DNA of 64,000 nucleotides from Geodermatophilaceae bacterium URHB0062 (lineage in GTDB: Bacteria > Actinomycetota > Actinomycetes > Mycobacteriales > Geodermatophilaceae): assembly GCA_000620185.1 (NCBI GenBank), contig KK211086.1:779331-843330 (forward strand), given 5' to 3'. Each line of letters starts with the position of its first letter. The first letter of the stretch is position 1. Positions 24,810 through 34,292 of this stretch are shown one piece after another. Under the pieces are notes generated by a model, which saw only the letters and a list, made by a program, of their open reading frames with translations, searched no databases and was not told the origin of the DNA. The position numbers and the translations under genes are program-made.

Positions 24810-27542
24810 CTACAGCGTTCCGGCCGGGATGCGCCAGATGCCGCGGCCGTGCGTGGCGACGTAGATGTTGCTGTCGGGACCGACGTGCAGGTCGAGCACC
24901 GCCGTGGTCGGCAGGTTGGTCCCGAGCTTCGTCCAGCCCTGCTTCGCGGCCCGGTAGACCACACCGAGGTCGGTGGAGGCGAGCAGCCCTCCGCTCGGGG
25001 TGACCACCACGTCGTTCACCGGGACGTCGGGCAGGTTGCCCGACGTGTCCTTCCACGTCGTGCCCGCGTCGAAGGACTCGTAGATGTGTCCGACCCCGGC
25101 GCCCGGCCCCTCGGTGAAGCGGCGGGAGAAGCCGTTCACGCCCAGGACCAGGTGGTCGGCGTTCTTCGGGTCGATCGCCGCGCCGGCCAGATAGCGGTTG
25201 GGGACACCGCTGCCGTCGAGGTCCACCGGGGTGAACGTCCAGGCCCCGTCGGCGAAGGTGCCGACGACGGCGCCTCGGCTGAAACCGCTGTTGTTGCACG
25301 GCCCGCACCAGGTCGCCAGAGCCCGGTTGTCCGAGTACGTGACGGCGGTGAAGGTCTGCCCCGCGTTCGGCAGCGTGTAGACCTTCTTCCACTGGTCACC
25401 CGAGGTGATGTCCCAGCCCTTGTCCTGGTACCAGAGCGAGTTGCCTCCGGCCAGCCACTGCGTCGGGTTCGTCGTGTTGGCCGTGAAGGGCGCGATGAAC
25501 CTCGCGTTGATGTCGGGCGGTGAGATGTCCGTCGTCGTCGACTGCGACAGGTCCAGGAAGGCGTTCGGGTGGTCCGGCCCCGGGTTGGCGCAGGTGCGCG
25601 TCACCCGCATGGACAGGGCGACGTACTCCTGCACGATGTTGCAGCCGTCGTTCGGGTCGACGAGGACGTCGCCGCCGTCGCCGCCAAAGTTCGACACCAT
25701 CTTCGGCGCACCCGGCCGCAGCAGCGAACCGCCGTTGTCCTGCAGCCCGCCGCTGACCAGCACCTGCTCACCGGTGGTGAGGTCGGGGCGCTTGGCGTCG
25801 TCGGCCTGCAGTTTGCCGACACCGACGTAGTAGTACTGCAGCGCGTCGAGGGTGCCGTCGTTGAGGCTCTGCCAGTCCGTGGCGTGCCCGGACGCGTCGG
25901 CGGCGCCGCTCACCGGCCGCCGGTAGACGCCGCCGTCGTTGCCGACGTAGACGTACGGCGCCCCGCCGGCCACCGTGCCGATGGCCACGGCGTGCTGGTC
26001 GGAGTGGGTGGTCTGCGAGCAGCCCCGGCTGCCGTTCGGCGCGTAGAGACCGTCGACACGCCAGCACGGGAAGGTGAAGTTCCAGTAGGGGCCGGGCGTC
26101 GTCCACGAGGAGCCGGCGTTGCGCGTCTCGTAGACCTCCTCGAGGCCCGCGTACACGTGGTCGGCGTTCGTGGGGTCGACCGCGAGGAACTGGTTGTACC
26201 AGGCCTGGACGCCGGGGCCGTAGCCCTTGCCACCGGTGGACTGCTTGAGCGCCGAGCCGCTGTTCGCGAGCTTCGTCGAGTCGGCGATCTTGTTCCACGG
26301 TCCGACCGGGTTGCCGGTGTTCGAGACGTAGATGCCGTCGAGCAGTGAGTTCGCCGCCGCGGTTCCGGTCCCCTGGTTGTAGAGCTTCACCGACTCGTTG
26401 ACGACGTAGAGCTTGGAGCCGTCGGCGGCGAAGGCGAAGGTCGCGTAGCCGATGTCCTGGGGGTTGATCGCTCCGGTCGGGTTGATCCTGGTCCAGGTGC
26501 TGCCGGCGTCGTTCGACTCGTAGAAGCCGTTGTACGTGTCGCCGCCGCGCCAGGCGGCCTCGGCGATCACGTGCTTGGCGTTGCGCGGGTCGACCGCCAC
26601 GTCGTTGACGATGTTCTTGTAGGCCGCCTGGGGGTCGTCCGCCTTCGCCGCGCCCGGAAGGTAGTCCGGGCTCGGGGCGAAGAGCAGCTTCCACGGCGTG
26701 CCGGCGGTCCCGCTGACCGAGTGGGAGTACAGACCCCGCTGGGTGGCCGCGAAGACCGTGTCGCCGGAGAAGCGCAGGTGGTGGACGCCGGTGCTCTCCA
26801 GTTCGGTACCGCCGATGCGGTTGGCGGTCGAGAACGTGCCCGACGTCGGGTTGGCCAGGCGGTAGACGCCGCTGCCGACGTAGGACGTGCCGCCGGTGTT
26901 CGCCTCACCGGTGCCGTACCAGAGCGCGCCGGTCCGGTCGATCTGGAGGTCGCCCGAGGACAGCGAGGGCAGCTGGTCGGCGATCGGCTGCCAGTTGCCG
27001 GTTCCCGTGGTCGAGCGCCACATGCCGCCGTCTGCGCCCGCGGCGTAGACGGCGCCGCCGCCGACGGCCAATGACGTGACGCGGCCGGTGACCAGCCCGG
27101 ACCCGCCGCTGGAGTTCGAGTAGTAGTCGCGGTAATCGGGGTCGTCGCCGTCGTAGGGCCGCCGGGTCAGCTCGGTCCAGGTCTTCCCGGTGGTCGGCAG
27201 GCCCTGGAGGGCGGTGAAGGCCGCGGAGTAGGCGCCGGGCGACACGATCCCCGGTGCGGTGCGGGCCTCGGCGAACTGCTCCATGGAGGCGCGCAGCTCG
27301 GCCGCCTCGCCACCCTCGCCCCCGTTTGCCTCTCCGTCGGGCGAGTCGAGCTCGATCTCACCGCTCTCGTACTTCTCCGCGGCCGAGTCGAACCGCCCCT
27401 CGGACTCCCGCGAGGGGTGCCCCGCCGGCTGCGTCACCGCCACCACGACGGCTGCGGCCGCCAGCGCGGCCACGGGCACGCCCACCAGGGCGCGCGTTCG
27501 AGATGCTCTTGCCCAGCTCAATGCTCTCCCCGTCCTACTCAC
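24810..27542 (-). CDS. large exported BNR/sortilin-like beta-propeller protein
   Basis: A 910-aa protein with an N-terminal membrane/signal segment (about residues 17-42, LVGVPVAALAAAAVVVAV) and an acidic linker. A long series of propeller blades of the BNR/Ycf48/VPS10 type follows: VYAAGADGGMWRSTTGTGNW, FYESNDAGSTWTRINP, VYETRNAGSSWTTPG, VYVGNDGGVYRRP, IYESFDAGTTWKDTSG, ending IYVATHGRGIWRIP. Such proteins are often secreted or surface-bound; a true glycosidase active site is not seen. GTG 27542 is the longest start; an in-frame TTG seven codons in, behind GGGGAGAG, is an alternative. A 12-bp inverted repeat lies 15 bp upstream. Confidence 0.8.
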   Translation of the reverse strand: MSRTGRALSWARASRTRALVGVPVAALAAAAVVVAVTQPAGHPSRESEGRFDSAAEKYESGEIELDSPDGEANGGEGGEAAELRASMEQFAEARTAPGIVSPGAYSAAFTALQGLPTTGKTWTELTRRPYDGDDPDYRDYYSNSSGGSGLVTGRVTSLAVGGGAVYAAGADGGMWRSTTGTGNWQPIADQLPSLSSGDLQIDRTGALWYGTGEANTGGTSYVGSGVYRLANPTSGTFSTANRIGGTELESTGVHHLRFSGDTVFAATQRGLYSHSVSGTAGTPWKLLFAPSPDYLPGAAKADDPQAAYKNIVNDVAVDPRNAKHVIAEAAWRGGDTYNGFYESNDAGSTWTRINPTGAINPQDIGYATFAFAADGSKLYVVNESVKLYNQGTGTAAANSLLDGIYVSNTGNPVGPWNKIADSTKLANSGSALKQSTGGKGYGPGVQAWYNQFLAVDPTNADHVYAGLEEVYETRNAGSSWTTPGPYWNFTFPCWRVDGLYAPNGSRGCSQTTHSDQHAVAIGTVAGGAPYVYVGNDGGVYRRPVSGAADASGHATDWQSLNDGTLDALQYYYVGVGKLQADDAKRPDLTTGEQVLVSGGLQDNGGSLLRPGAPKMVSNFGGDGGDVLVDPNDGCNIVQEYVALSMRVTRTCANPGPDHPNAFLDLSQSTTTDISPPDINARFIAPFTANTTNPTQWLAGGNSLWYQDKGWDITSGDQWKKVYTLPNAGQTFTAVTYSDNRALATWCGPCNNSGFSRGAVVGTFADGAWTFTPVDLDGSGVPNRYLAGAAIDPKNADHLVLGVNGFSRRFTEGPGAGVGHIYESFDAGTTWKDTSGNLPDVPVNDVVVTPSGGLLASTDLGVVYRAAKQGWTKLGTNLPTTAVLDLHVGPDSNIYVATHGRGIWRIPAGTL

Positions 27543-27556
27543 CGTGTGGCCGGAGC

Positions 27557-27583
27557 ACTGTGCGTCACGGTGTGACGCGCAGT
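27557..27583. promoter_or_regulatory. inverted repeat upstream of the propeller gene (possible operator)
   Basis: ACTGTGCGTCAC-GGT-GTGACGCGCAGT: 12-bp arms with one mismatch, spaced 3 nt. It is 15 bp before the GTG of the exported propeller gene and about 120 bp before the divergent M20 peptidase. The position and dyad symmetry suit a repressor site; no regulator gene is adjacent. Confidence 0.45.
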
Positions 27584-27701
27584 CAATGGGTAACGGGGAT
27601 GAATCGGTGGGGCCGGATCCGCGGCCGGGCGGCAGCGGGATGACGGCGAAGCCACGGTGGGGCGAGGGCCTCGGCGGAGCGGACGGCTACCGTCTCCCGG
27701 C

Positions 27702-29144
27702 GTGAGCAGCCCCGAGCGCGACAACGCGGAACGTGCGTACGTCCTCGCCCACCTCGACGACCTGCACGCCGATCTCGACGCCTGGTTGCGCATCCCGTCC
27801 ATCTCGGCCGACCCGCTGCATGCCGCCGACGTCGCCGCCAGCGCCTCCTGGCTGGCCGAGGCGCTGCGCCGCACCGGCTTCCCGACGGTCGAGATCTGGC
27901 CGACGCCCGGCGCACCGGCGGTCTACGCGGAGTGGCCGAGCGCCGACCCGAACGCCCCGGTGGCGCTGGTGTACGGGCACCACGACGTCCAGCCGGTCGA
28001 CCCGCTCGAGCTGTGGGTGCACCCGCCGTTCGAGCCCACCGTGGTGGAGGGTGCCGATGGCCCCGAGTTGCACGCCCGCGGGGCCATCGACGACAAGGGC
28101 AACGTCGCCTTCCACCTGCTCGGCATGCGCGCCCACCTCGCGGCCACCGGACGCGACACCCCGGCCGTCACCGTCAAGCTGCTGATCGAGGGCGAGGAGG
28201 AGTCGGGCTCGCCCCACTTCGCCGACCTCCTGCGCGAGAAGCGCGACCGGCTCGACTGCGACGTCGTGGTCGTGAGCGACACCGGCATGGCCGCGCCCCA
28301 CCTGCCCAGCGCGGTGACCTCGATGCGTGGCCTGGCCGACGCCGAGATCACCCTGCGCGGCCCGGCGGTCGACCTGCACTCGGGGTCGTTCGGCGGTGCC
28401 GTCCCCAACCCCCTGCACGCCATGGCGCAGCTGCTGGCCTCCCTCCACGACGACGAGGGTCGCGTCACGCTGCCTGGCTTCTACGACAAGGTGCGACCCC
28501 TCACGGAGCGCGAGCGCGAGCTCATGGGGCGGGTGCCCTTCGACGAGCAGGCGTGGCTCGCCGGGCCCGCCGCGTCCCGGGTCACGACGGGGGAGGCCGG
28601 CTTCACCACCCAGGAGCGCATCGGCGCCCGCCCGACCGCCGAGGTGAACGGACTGTGGGGCGGCTACCAGGGGCCCGGCCACAAGACGATCATCCCGGCC
28701 GAGGCGCACGCCAAGCTCACCTTCCGGCTGGTGGCCGACCAGCGGCCGGGGGACGTCGGCGACCAGGTGCGGGCCTGGGTCGAGGCCAATCTGCCGGCCG
28801 GCATCGTGGCCGAGGTGCACGCCCCACCCGCGGGCGTCGCGCCCTGCGCCAGCGACCTCGACTCGCCGTGGATGGACGCGCTGCTGCGCGCCATCGCGCA
28901 GGCATGGAACTCCTCGCCGGACGACGTCCTGTTCATGAAGGAGGGCGGCAGCGGCCCCGAGGCCGACCTGGTCGAGCAGCTCGGCGCCCCGCTGCTCTTC
29001 CTCGGCGCGGGCCTCCCGACCGACCGCATCCACTCGCCCAACGAGCGGGTGCTGCTGTCGATGCTGCACCGCGGTGCCGAGGCCACGGCCCACCTGTGGC
29101 GCGAGCTGGCGACCATGCGCCCCGGAGGTCAGACGACGTCGTAG
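27702..29144 (+). CDS. M20-family dipeptidase/deacylase
   Basis: A 480-aa M20 metallopeptidase. Zinc-site motifs are in order: VYGHHDVQPVDP (His and nearby Asp), ARGAIDDKGNV (bridging Asp), EGEEESGSPH (catalytic Glu and ligand Glu), VVVSDTGMAA (Asp), and a late His region (RIHSPNERV). The lid/dimer domain is inserted in the middle (VTSMRGLADAEITLRG). M20 members of this length act as dipeptidases or peptide deacylases in the cytosol. A TACCGT box 8 nt before the GTG suggests leaderless expression. The 3' end overlaps the convergent DHFR-like gene by 16 nt. Confidence 0.9.
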   Translation: MSSPERDNAERAYVLAHLDDLHADLDAWLRIPSISADPLHAADVAASASWLAEALRRTGFPTVEIWPTPGAPAVYAEWPSADPNAPVALVYGHHDVQPVDPLELWVHPPFEPTVVEGADGPELHARGAIDDKGNVAFHLLGMRAHLAATGRDTPAVTVKLLIEGEEESGSPHFADLLREKRDRLDCDVVVVSDTGMAAPHLPSAVTSMRGLADAEITLRGPAVDLHSGSFGGAVPNPLHAMAQLLASLHDDEGRVTLPGFYDKVRPLTERERELMGRVPFDEQAWLAGPAASRVTTGEAGFTTQERIGARPTAEVNGLWGGYQGPGHKTIIPAEAHAKLTFRLVADQRPGDVGDQVRAWVEANLPAGIVAEVHAPPAGVAPCASDLDSPWMDALLRAIAQAWNSSPDDVLFMKEGGSGPEADLVEQLGAPLLFLGAGLPTDRIHSPNERVLLSMLHRGAEATAHLWRELATMRPGGQTTS

Positions 29145-29743
29145 GTCAGGTGGGTCGCCGTCGTCGTCGCGATCACGCTCCGCTGCACCAGCGTGCGCGA
29201 CGTCCCGCCGGTGAACAGCGGCGTCCCGGCGCCCAGGACGACGGGCGCGAGGTGCAGCGACAGCGTGTCGACCAGCCCCGCGACGAGCGCCGAGCCGACG
29301 GTCGCACCGCCGCCCATGAGGACGACGTCGAGGTCCTGACCGCGGTCCGACGATGCGGCCTCGGCGCGCTCCCGGGCGGCGGCGACGGCGTCGGCCAGCC
29401 CGGTGGTGACGAACGTCCAGTCGAGGTCGGCGAGCCGCACCGACTCCGGTGGCGAGCTCGTCACGACGACGAACGGCGGCTTGCCGACCTCGCCCGCGCC
29501 GTAGCCGACCTCGTCGTTCCAGCCGCCAGGTCCGTCGACGACGTCGAAGAGCCGGCGGCCCAGGACGACGGCCCCGGAACGCGTGGTCGCCTGCGACACG
29601 ATCCGGCGATCCTCGGGATCGTCGGAGAACGCCCAGGTGTGCAGGGCGTCCCCTCCGTCGCCGAGACCGTTGTGCAGGCCTGGATTCGGCCCGGTGACGA
29701 AGCCGTCGAGGGAGACGGAGATGTCCGCGATGATCCGAGTCAT
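29129..29743 (-). CDS. dihydrofolate-reductase-family protein (RibD C-terminal type)
   Basis: A 204-aa protein with the RibD_C/DHFR-like fold: IADISVSLDGFVTGPN at the N-terminus, GAVVLGRRLFDVVDGPGGW (the NADPH-site region), and DVVLMGGGATVGSALVAGLVDTLSLHLAPVVLGAG near the C-terminus. Many actinobacteria have several such paralogues, and most are uncharacterised NADPH-dependent reductases rather than true FolA. Stand-alone; convergent with the M20 peptidase. Confidence 0.88.
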   Translation of the reverse strand: MTRIIADISVSLDGFVTGPNPGLHNGLGDGGDALHTWAFSDDPEDRRIVSQATTRSGAVVLGRRLFDVVDGPGGWNDEVGYGAGEVGKPPFVVVTSSPPESVRLADLDWTFVTTGLADAVAAARERAEAASSDRGQDLDVVLMGGGATVGSALVAGLVDTLSLHLAPVVLGAGTPLFTGGTSRTLVQRSVIATTTATHLTYDVV

Positions 29744-29778
29744 GCAAGGGCAGACGTGATCGGCCGCCCGAACTCATC

Positions 29779-30561
29779 TCAGGGAGCGAAGCTTCCGACG
29801 ACGACGGTCGCACCGAGCTCGTCGTCCACGGCCAGCCGTGGAACCAGACCGCCGGCACGAACCAGCGCCATGGCGACCGGAGCCTGCTGCTCGCTGGTCT
29901 CGAACAGCAGCGACCCGCCGGGAGCCAGCCACCCGGGCCCTCCGGCGATGACGCGCCGGGCGACGTCCAGCCCGTCCGGGCCGCCGTCGAGCGCCGTGCG
30001 CGGCTCGTGGTCGCGTGCCTCGGGCGGCATCCGGGCGATCTCCCCGCTCGGCACGTAGGGGACGTTGGCGACCAGCACGTTCACGCGTCCCCGCAGGCCG
30101 GGTGGGAGCGGGCCGAACAGGTCGCCCGCGTACACGCGTCCGCCGACGGCGGCGGTGTTGCGGCGGGCGCACGCCACCGCGACCGGATCGATGTCCGCGG
30201 CGTGCAGCTCGACGTCGGACAGCTCGGCCGCGACCGCCAGACCGACCGCGCCGGAGCCGCAGCAGAGGTCGAGCACCACGGCGCCCGGGCGAGCCCGGTC
30301 GATGGCCTGCTGCGCAAGGAAGCCGGTGCGTCGGCGCGGCACGAACACACCAGGGTCGACCGCCACGCGCAGTCCGCGGAACTCGGCCCAGCCGAGCAGG
30401 TGCTCGAGTGGCTCGCCCGCCGCGCGGCGGTCCACGAGGGTGCTCAGCTCGGCGCGGTCCGCCGTCGTCCCGAGCAGCAGCCGCGCCTCGTCCTCGGCGA
30501 ACACGCACCCGGCCGCGCGCAGACGTGCGACGACGGCGGAGAACGGGTGCGGATCGGTCAC
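29779..30561 (-). CDS. putative protein N5-glutamine methyltransferase (PrmC/HemK-related)
   Basis: A 260-aa class I SAM methyltransferase of the PrmC-related type. The SAM motif is VVLDLCCGSGAVGLAV. The target-glutamine motif, normally NPPY, reads NVPYVPSG here, a variant I associate with the actinobacterial PrmC-like paralogue rather than PrmC itself. An N-terminal helical region (RRAAGEPLEHLLGWAEFRGL) resembles the PrmC substrate-recognition domain. The target could be a release factor or ribosomal protein; this is inferred. GTG has a TAGCGT box 10 nt upstream (leaderless), divergent from the DUF2510 gene. Confidence 0.82.
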   Translation of the reverse strand: MTDPHPFSAVVARLRAAGCVFAEDEARLLLGTTADRAELSTLVDRRAAGEPLEHLLGWAEFRGLRVAVDPGVFVPRRRTGFLAQQAIDRARPGAVVLDLCCGSGAVGLAVAAELSDVELHAADIDPVAVACARRNTAAVGGRVYAGDLFGPLPPGLRGRVNVLVANVPYVPSGEIARMPPEARDHEPRTALDGGPDGLDVARRVIAGGPGWLAPGGSLLFETSEQQAPVAMALVRAGGLVPRLAVDDELGATVVVGSFAP

Positions 30562-30570
30562 GGCCCGGCG

Positions 30571-30593
30571 ACGCTACCCCGTCGTCCTAGGGT
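30571..30593. promoter_or_regulatory. back-to-back leaderless promoters (TAGCGT / TAGGGT)
   Basis: Only 38 bp separate the two GTG starts. Minus-strand TAGCGT (30576-30571) serves the methyltransferase and plus-strand TAGGGT (30588-30593) the DUF2510 gene, the latter with its -10 just 6 nt before the GTG. No ribosome site precedes either, so transcription must begin at or near both start codons. Confidence 0.55.
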
Positions 30594-30599
30594 GGAGCG

Positions 30600-31499
30600 G
30601 TGACCGGATCCGGCCCGCCCGCCCCGCCGCCGGGGTGGTACCCCGACCCCGACGGCGCCGCCGGCCAGGTCCGGTGGTGGGACGGCGGGGGCTGGTCGGA
30701 CGTCACCACACCGGCCGGCCCGGGTGTCGCCGTCCAGTCGTCCCCGGTCCTCGCGCCGCCCCGCAGGCCGGAGCCGCAGACGGTCCCGATCGAGCCGCGC
30801 CCGTCCGACGGGAGCAGCCGTACCGCGTGGGTCGTCGGCCTGTCGATCGTCGGGCTCATCGTCGCCGTCGTCGCCGCGCTCGTGCTGGGCTCCGGAGGCA
30901 CGCCCCGGGAGGTCGCCTCCGGCCCGACGGCGCCGTCGTCCTCGTTCGTGCCGGGACCGCCGGCCGGGCGGACGTTCCCGCCGGGAACGGTCCGGATCAT
31001 CGACGAGGCCGCCGGCATCTCCTATCCCTACCTCGGCGAGAACTGGAGCGAGTGGTCGATGGGCCCGCAGTGGGAGCTCACCTCGGTCGCCGGCCAGTTC
31101 TTCACCACGCAGGAGGTCACTCCCGACGCGAGTTCGTTCATCGCGCAGTGCACCTCGGGCCCGGTGGCCCCGGAGTACGGCTGGACCGGCCCGTCCAGCC
31201 TGACGACGACGTTGAGCACGCTGGCCGACAGCGTCCGGGCCAACTACTACCCGGGCCCGAACGACCGGCGGATCATGCGCGACGAGGCGCGGACCGTCGA
31301 CGGGCACGCCGCTCGCCTGATCGAGTTCCAGTTGTCGTGGAACGTGCCCGGCTACGACGCCACGGGGGAGCGGGCGGCCCTTCTGCTCGTCGACACCGGG
31401 CGGCCGGCGCCGGCGCTGCTCTACATCTCCATCCCCAACACGCACGCCGAGCTCTACGGCGTCATCGACCAGGTCCTGGACGACGTCCAGGTGATGTGA
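30600..31499 (+). CDS. DUF2510 membrane protein
   Basis: A 299-aa protein. The N-terminal DUF2510 motif is PPPGWYPDPDGAAGQVRWWDGGGWS; a Pro-rich linker and one membrane segment (about 78-98, AWVVGLSIVGLIVAVVAALVLG) follow. The extracytoplasmic domain of about 190 residues ends with LLYISIPNTHAELYGVIDQVLDDVQVM, reminiscent of lipoprotein LpqN/DUF4245-type domains but not clearly one. Topology: DUF2510 in the cytosol, C-domain outside. Function unknown. M16 peptidase genes follow on the same strand after 50 bp with their own promoter box. Confidence 0.75.
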   Translation: MTGSGPPAPPPGWYPDPDGAAGQVRWWDGGGWSDVTTPAGPGVAVQSSPVLAPPRRPEPQTVPIEPRPSDGSSRTAWVVGLSIVGLIVAVVAALVLGSGGTPREVASGPTAPSSSFVPGPPAGRTFPPGTVRIIDEAAGISYPYLGENWSEWSMGPQWELTSVAGQFFTTQEVTPDASSFIAQCTSGPVAPEYGWTGPSSLTTTLSTLADSVRANYYPGPNDRRIMRDEARTVDGHAARLIEFQLSWNVPGYDATGERAALLLVDTGRPAPALLYISIPNTHAELYGVIDQVLDDVQVM

Positions 31500-31549
31500 C
31501 AGCGGGTCCGGACGGCGGTTCGCCGGGGAGCGCGGTTAATGTCGCAAGC

Positions 31550-32860
31550 GTGACGACAGCCGGTGCCGAACTGACCCTGCGGCACCCGGTGGAGCGGTTC
31601 GCGCTCGACAACGGGCTGCGTGTGGTCCTCGCCCCCGACCGCAGCGTCCCCGTGGTGGCGGTGAGCGTCTTCTACGACGTGGGCATGCGCAACGAGCCCG
31701 AGGGCCGCACCGGTTTCGCGCACCTCTTCGAGCACATGATGTTCCAGGGGTCGGCGCACGTCCCGAAGATGGAGCACGCCCGCCTGGTGCAGGCGGCCGG
31801 CGGCACCTTCAACGGCTCGACCCACCAGGACTACACGAACTACTTCGAGGCGCTCCCGTCCGAGGCGCTCGAGCGCGCGCTGTTCCTCGAGGCCGACCGC
31901 ATGGTCGCGCCGGCGATCACCGAGGAGAACCTCCGCAACCAGATCGACGTGGTGAAGGAGGAGATCCGGGTCAACGTGCTCAACCGGCCCTACGGCGCCT
32001 TCCCGTGGCTGCAGCTGCCGCAGATCGCCTTCGAGAGCTTCGCCAACACCCACGACGGCTACGGGTCCTTCGTCGACCTGGAGTCCTCCACGGTCGACGA
32101 CGCCACCGACTTCTTCTCCCGCTACTACGCGCCGGGCAACGCCGTCCTCTGCATCGGCGGCGACCTCGACGTGGCCGAGACCGAGCGACTCGTGCAGCGC
32201 TGGTTCGGCCCGGTCGAGGCGCGGGCCGTGCCGCCCGTGCCGCCCACCGGGGAACCGCTGTCGACGACGGCCCGCTCCGGTGTCGTCGAGGACGCGCTGG
32301 CCACCGCGCCCGCGGTCGCGATCGGCTGGCGGGTGCCCGACCCGGTCGGCGACTTCGACACCTACCTGGGCACCGTGCTCCTCGCCGAGCTGCTCAGCGA
32401 GGGCGACGCCTCCCGCCTGGAACGCCGGCTGGTGCACGGCGACCGCATCGCGATCGCGCAGAGCAGCTACGTCGGGCTTTTCGGCGACCCGTTCGACGTC
32501 CGCGATGCGACCCTGCTCACCACCCAGGTCCACCACCCGGCCGCGGTCGCTCCCGAGACGGTGCTCTCGACCGTCCACGAGGAGATCGCCCGCATCGCCG
32601 CGGACGGCGTCGGCGCCGAGGAACTGCGGCGGGTGCAGGCGCGTACCGAGGCGCAGCTGCTCCGCCAGGCCGACTCGGTGCTGGGCCGCACCCTCGCCTT
32701 CGCCGCCGCCGAGCTGATCCACGGCCGGGCCGAGCTCGCGGGTGAGATCGCGGCCCGGCTCGCCGCGGTTACGCCCGAGCAGGTGCAGACCGCCGCCCGG
32801 GCGCTGGACCCGGGCACCGCCGCGGTGCTCGAGCTCCGCGCGACCGGAGGACGTTCGTGA
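31550..32860 (+). CDS. M16B zinc peptidase, catalytic subunit
   Basis: A 436-aa pitrilysin-family protein with the inverted zinc motif HLFEH (His58, Glu61, His62) and a downstream third-ligand region FLEADRM. The C-terminal half lacks the Arg/Tyr substrate-binding pair of complete M16 enzymes. The next gene has the opposite arrangement, so the two likely form a heterodimer, as known for M16B pairs. TAATGT 7 nt before the GTG and no SD suggest a leaderless start. The cell location is probably cytosolic; no signal peptide. Confidence 0.9.
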   Translation: MTTAGAELTLRHPVERFALDNGLRVVLAPDRSVPVVAVSVFYDVGMRNEPEGRTGFAHLFEHMMFQGSAHVPKMEHARLVQAAGGTFNGSTHQDYTNYFEALPSEALERALFLEADRMVAPAITEENLRNQIDVVKEEIRVNVLNRPYGAFPWLQLPQIAFESFANTHDGYGSFVDLESSTVDDATDFFSRYYAPGNAVLCIGGDLDVAETERLVQRWFGPVEARAVPPVPPTGEPLSTTARSGVVEDALATAPAVAIGWRVPDPVGDFDTYLGTVLLAELLSEGDASRLERRLVHGDRIAIAQSSYVGLFGDPFDVRDATLLTTQVHHPAAVAPETVLSTVHEEIARIAADGVGAEELRRVQARTEAQLLRQADSVLGRTLAFAAAELIHGRAELAGEIAARLAAVTPEQVQTAARALDPGTAAVLELRATGGRS

Positions 32861-32933
32861 CCGAGCTTGCGAGGTCACGCGGAGACGCAGCACGCCTCGG
32901 CACGTGGCCGACGAGCGCCAGCGAGGAGGACGC

Positions 32934-34292
32934 GTGACGACGCAGCTGGACCTGTCCCTCGTTCCGCCGCTGGGTGATCCGCGGCCGCATCCCGTTCCGG
33001 CCGCGGAGGAGACGACGCTGCCCAACGGCCTGCGGGTCGTCGTCGTGCCGCGGCCGGGAGTGCCACTGATCGAGCTGCGGCTGCGGGTGCCGTTCGCCGC
33101 CCCGACCGAGCGCGGCGCCGGCGTGCACACCGCCCGTGCCTCCGTCCTGTCCGGCGCGGTCCTGCTGGGCACCGCCGCGCACGACCAGAACGCCATCGCC
33201 GAACTGCTGCAGGGCCATGGTGCGGAGCTCTCGGTGTCCACCGACCCCGACCGGCTGCTGTTCGCCACCACGCTGCTGCCGGGCGGCCTGTCCCCGGTGC
33301 TGGGCATGCTGGCCGAGCTGCTGACCGGCGCCGCCTACCCCGCCGATCCGGTCGAGGGGGAGCGTGACCGGCTGGTCGAGCGGATCGTCATCGCGCGGTC
33401 CCAGCCCGGCGTGATCGCCCGGACGGCGCTGGCCGCGCGGCGCTACGGCAGCCATCCCTACGCCGTCCAGCTGCCCGATCCCGACGTCGTCGCGGAGGTG
33501 CGGCCCCCCGCGCTGCGGCGGCTGCACCATGAGCGGGTCGTGCCCTCGGGCAGCAGCCTGGTGCTCGTCGGTGACCTCGATCCGCGGGCGGCCGTCGACG
33601 CGGTGGCCGCCGCGCTGGCCGGCTGGACCGAGCGCGGGGACGCCGTCGAGGCGCCGCCGGTCCCCGCGGAGCTGCACGCGTCCGAGGTGTCGCTGGTCGA
33701 CCGCCCCGGCGCCGTGCAGTCCAACATCCGGCTCGGCGGCCCGGCGCCCACGCGGACCGATCCCGACCTGGCCGCGCTCCGGCTGGCCAACATGGTGTTC
33801 GGCGGCTACTTCTCCTCGCGGTACGTCGAGAACATCCGCGAGAACCGGGGCTACAGCTACAGCCCGCGCAGCTCGGTCGACCACCAGGCGGCCGGCTCGT
33901 CGTTCCTCGTCGAGGCCGACGTCGCCACGGAGGTCACCGGCCCCGCGCTGCTGGAGACCCAGTACGAGCTGGGCCGGATGGCGCTGGCCCCCGTCACCGA
34001 GGCCGAGCTCGATGCGGCCCGCCGCTACGTGCTGGGCAGCATGGCCCTGTCCATCGCCACCCACGCCGGCCTCGCCTCGACGCTCTCGGCGCTGGTCGGT
34101 GCCGGGCTGCCCGCGGACTGGCTCTACGACCACCAGCGCGACCTCGCCGGGGTCACGATCGACGAGGTGCAGGAGGCGTCCCGCCGCTACCTCGCGCCGT
34201 CCGCGCTGACCACTGTCGTCGTCGGGGACGCCGATCGGGTCGCCGGGCAACTGGAGGCCCTCGGCCCTGTCGGCGTGGACGGAGAAAAATGA
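32934..34292 (+). CDS. M16B peptidase-like partner subunit (no zinc motif)
   Basis: A 452-aa M16 protein. Where HxxEH should be the sequence reads GVHTARASVLSG, so it cannot bind catalytic zinc. The C-terminal half keeps the substrate-clasping Arg/Tyr motif (NIRENRGYSYSPRSS). It is complementary to the preceding catalytic subunit. GTG was chosen for GAGGAGGA 4 nt upstream. The 73-bp gap to the first subunit includes GAGCTTGCGAGG, echoing the dispersed-repeat core. Its stop overlaps the start of the NudC gene (ATGA), tying three genes together. Confidence 0.9.
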   Translation: MTTQLDLSLVPPLGDPRPHPVPAAEETTLPNGLRVVVVPRPGVPLIELRLRVPFAAPTERGAGVHTARASVLSGAVLLGTAAHDQNAIAELLQGHGAELSVSTDPDRLLFATTLLPGGLSPVLGMLAELLTGAAYPADPVEGERDRLVERIVIARSQPGVIARTALAARRYGSHPYAVQLPDPDVVAEVRPPALRRLHHERVVPSGSSLVLVGDLDPRAAVDAVAAALAGWTERGDAVEAPPVPAELHASEVSLVDRPGAVQSNIRLGGPAPTRTDPDLAALRLANMVFGGYFSSRYVENIRENRGYSYSPRSSVDHQAAGSSFLVEADVATEVTGPALLETQYELGRMALAPVTEAELDAARRYVLGSMALSIATHAGLASTLSALVGAGLPADWLYDHQRDLAGVTIDEVQEASRRYLAPSALTTVVVGDADRVAGQLEALGPVGVDGEK

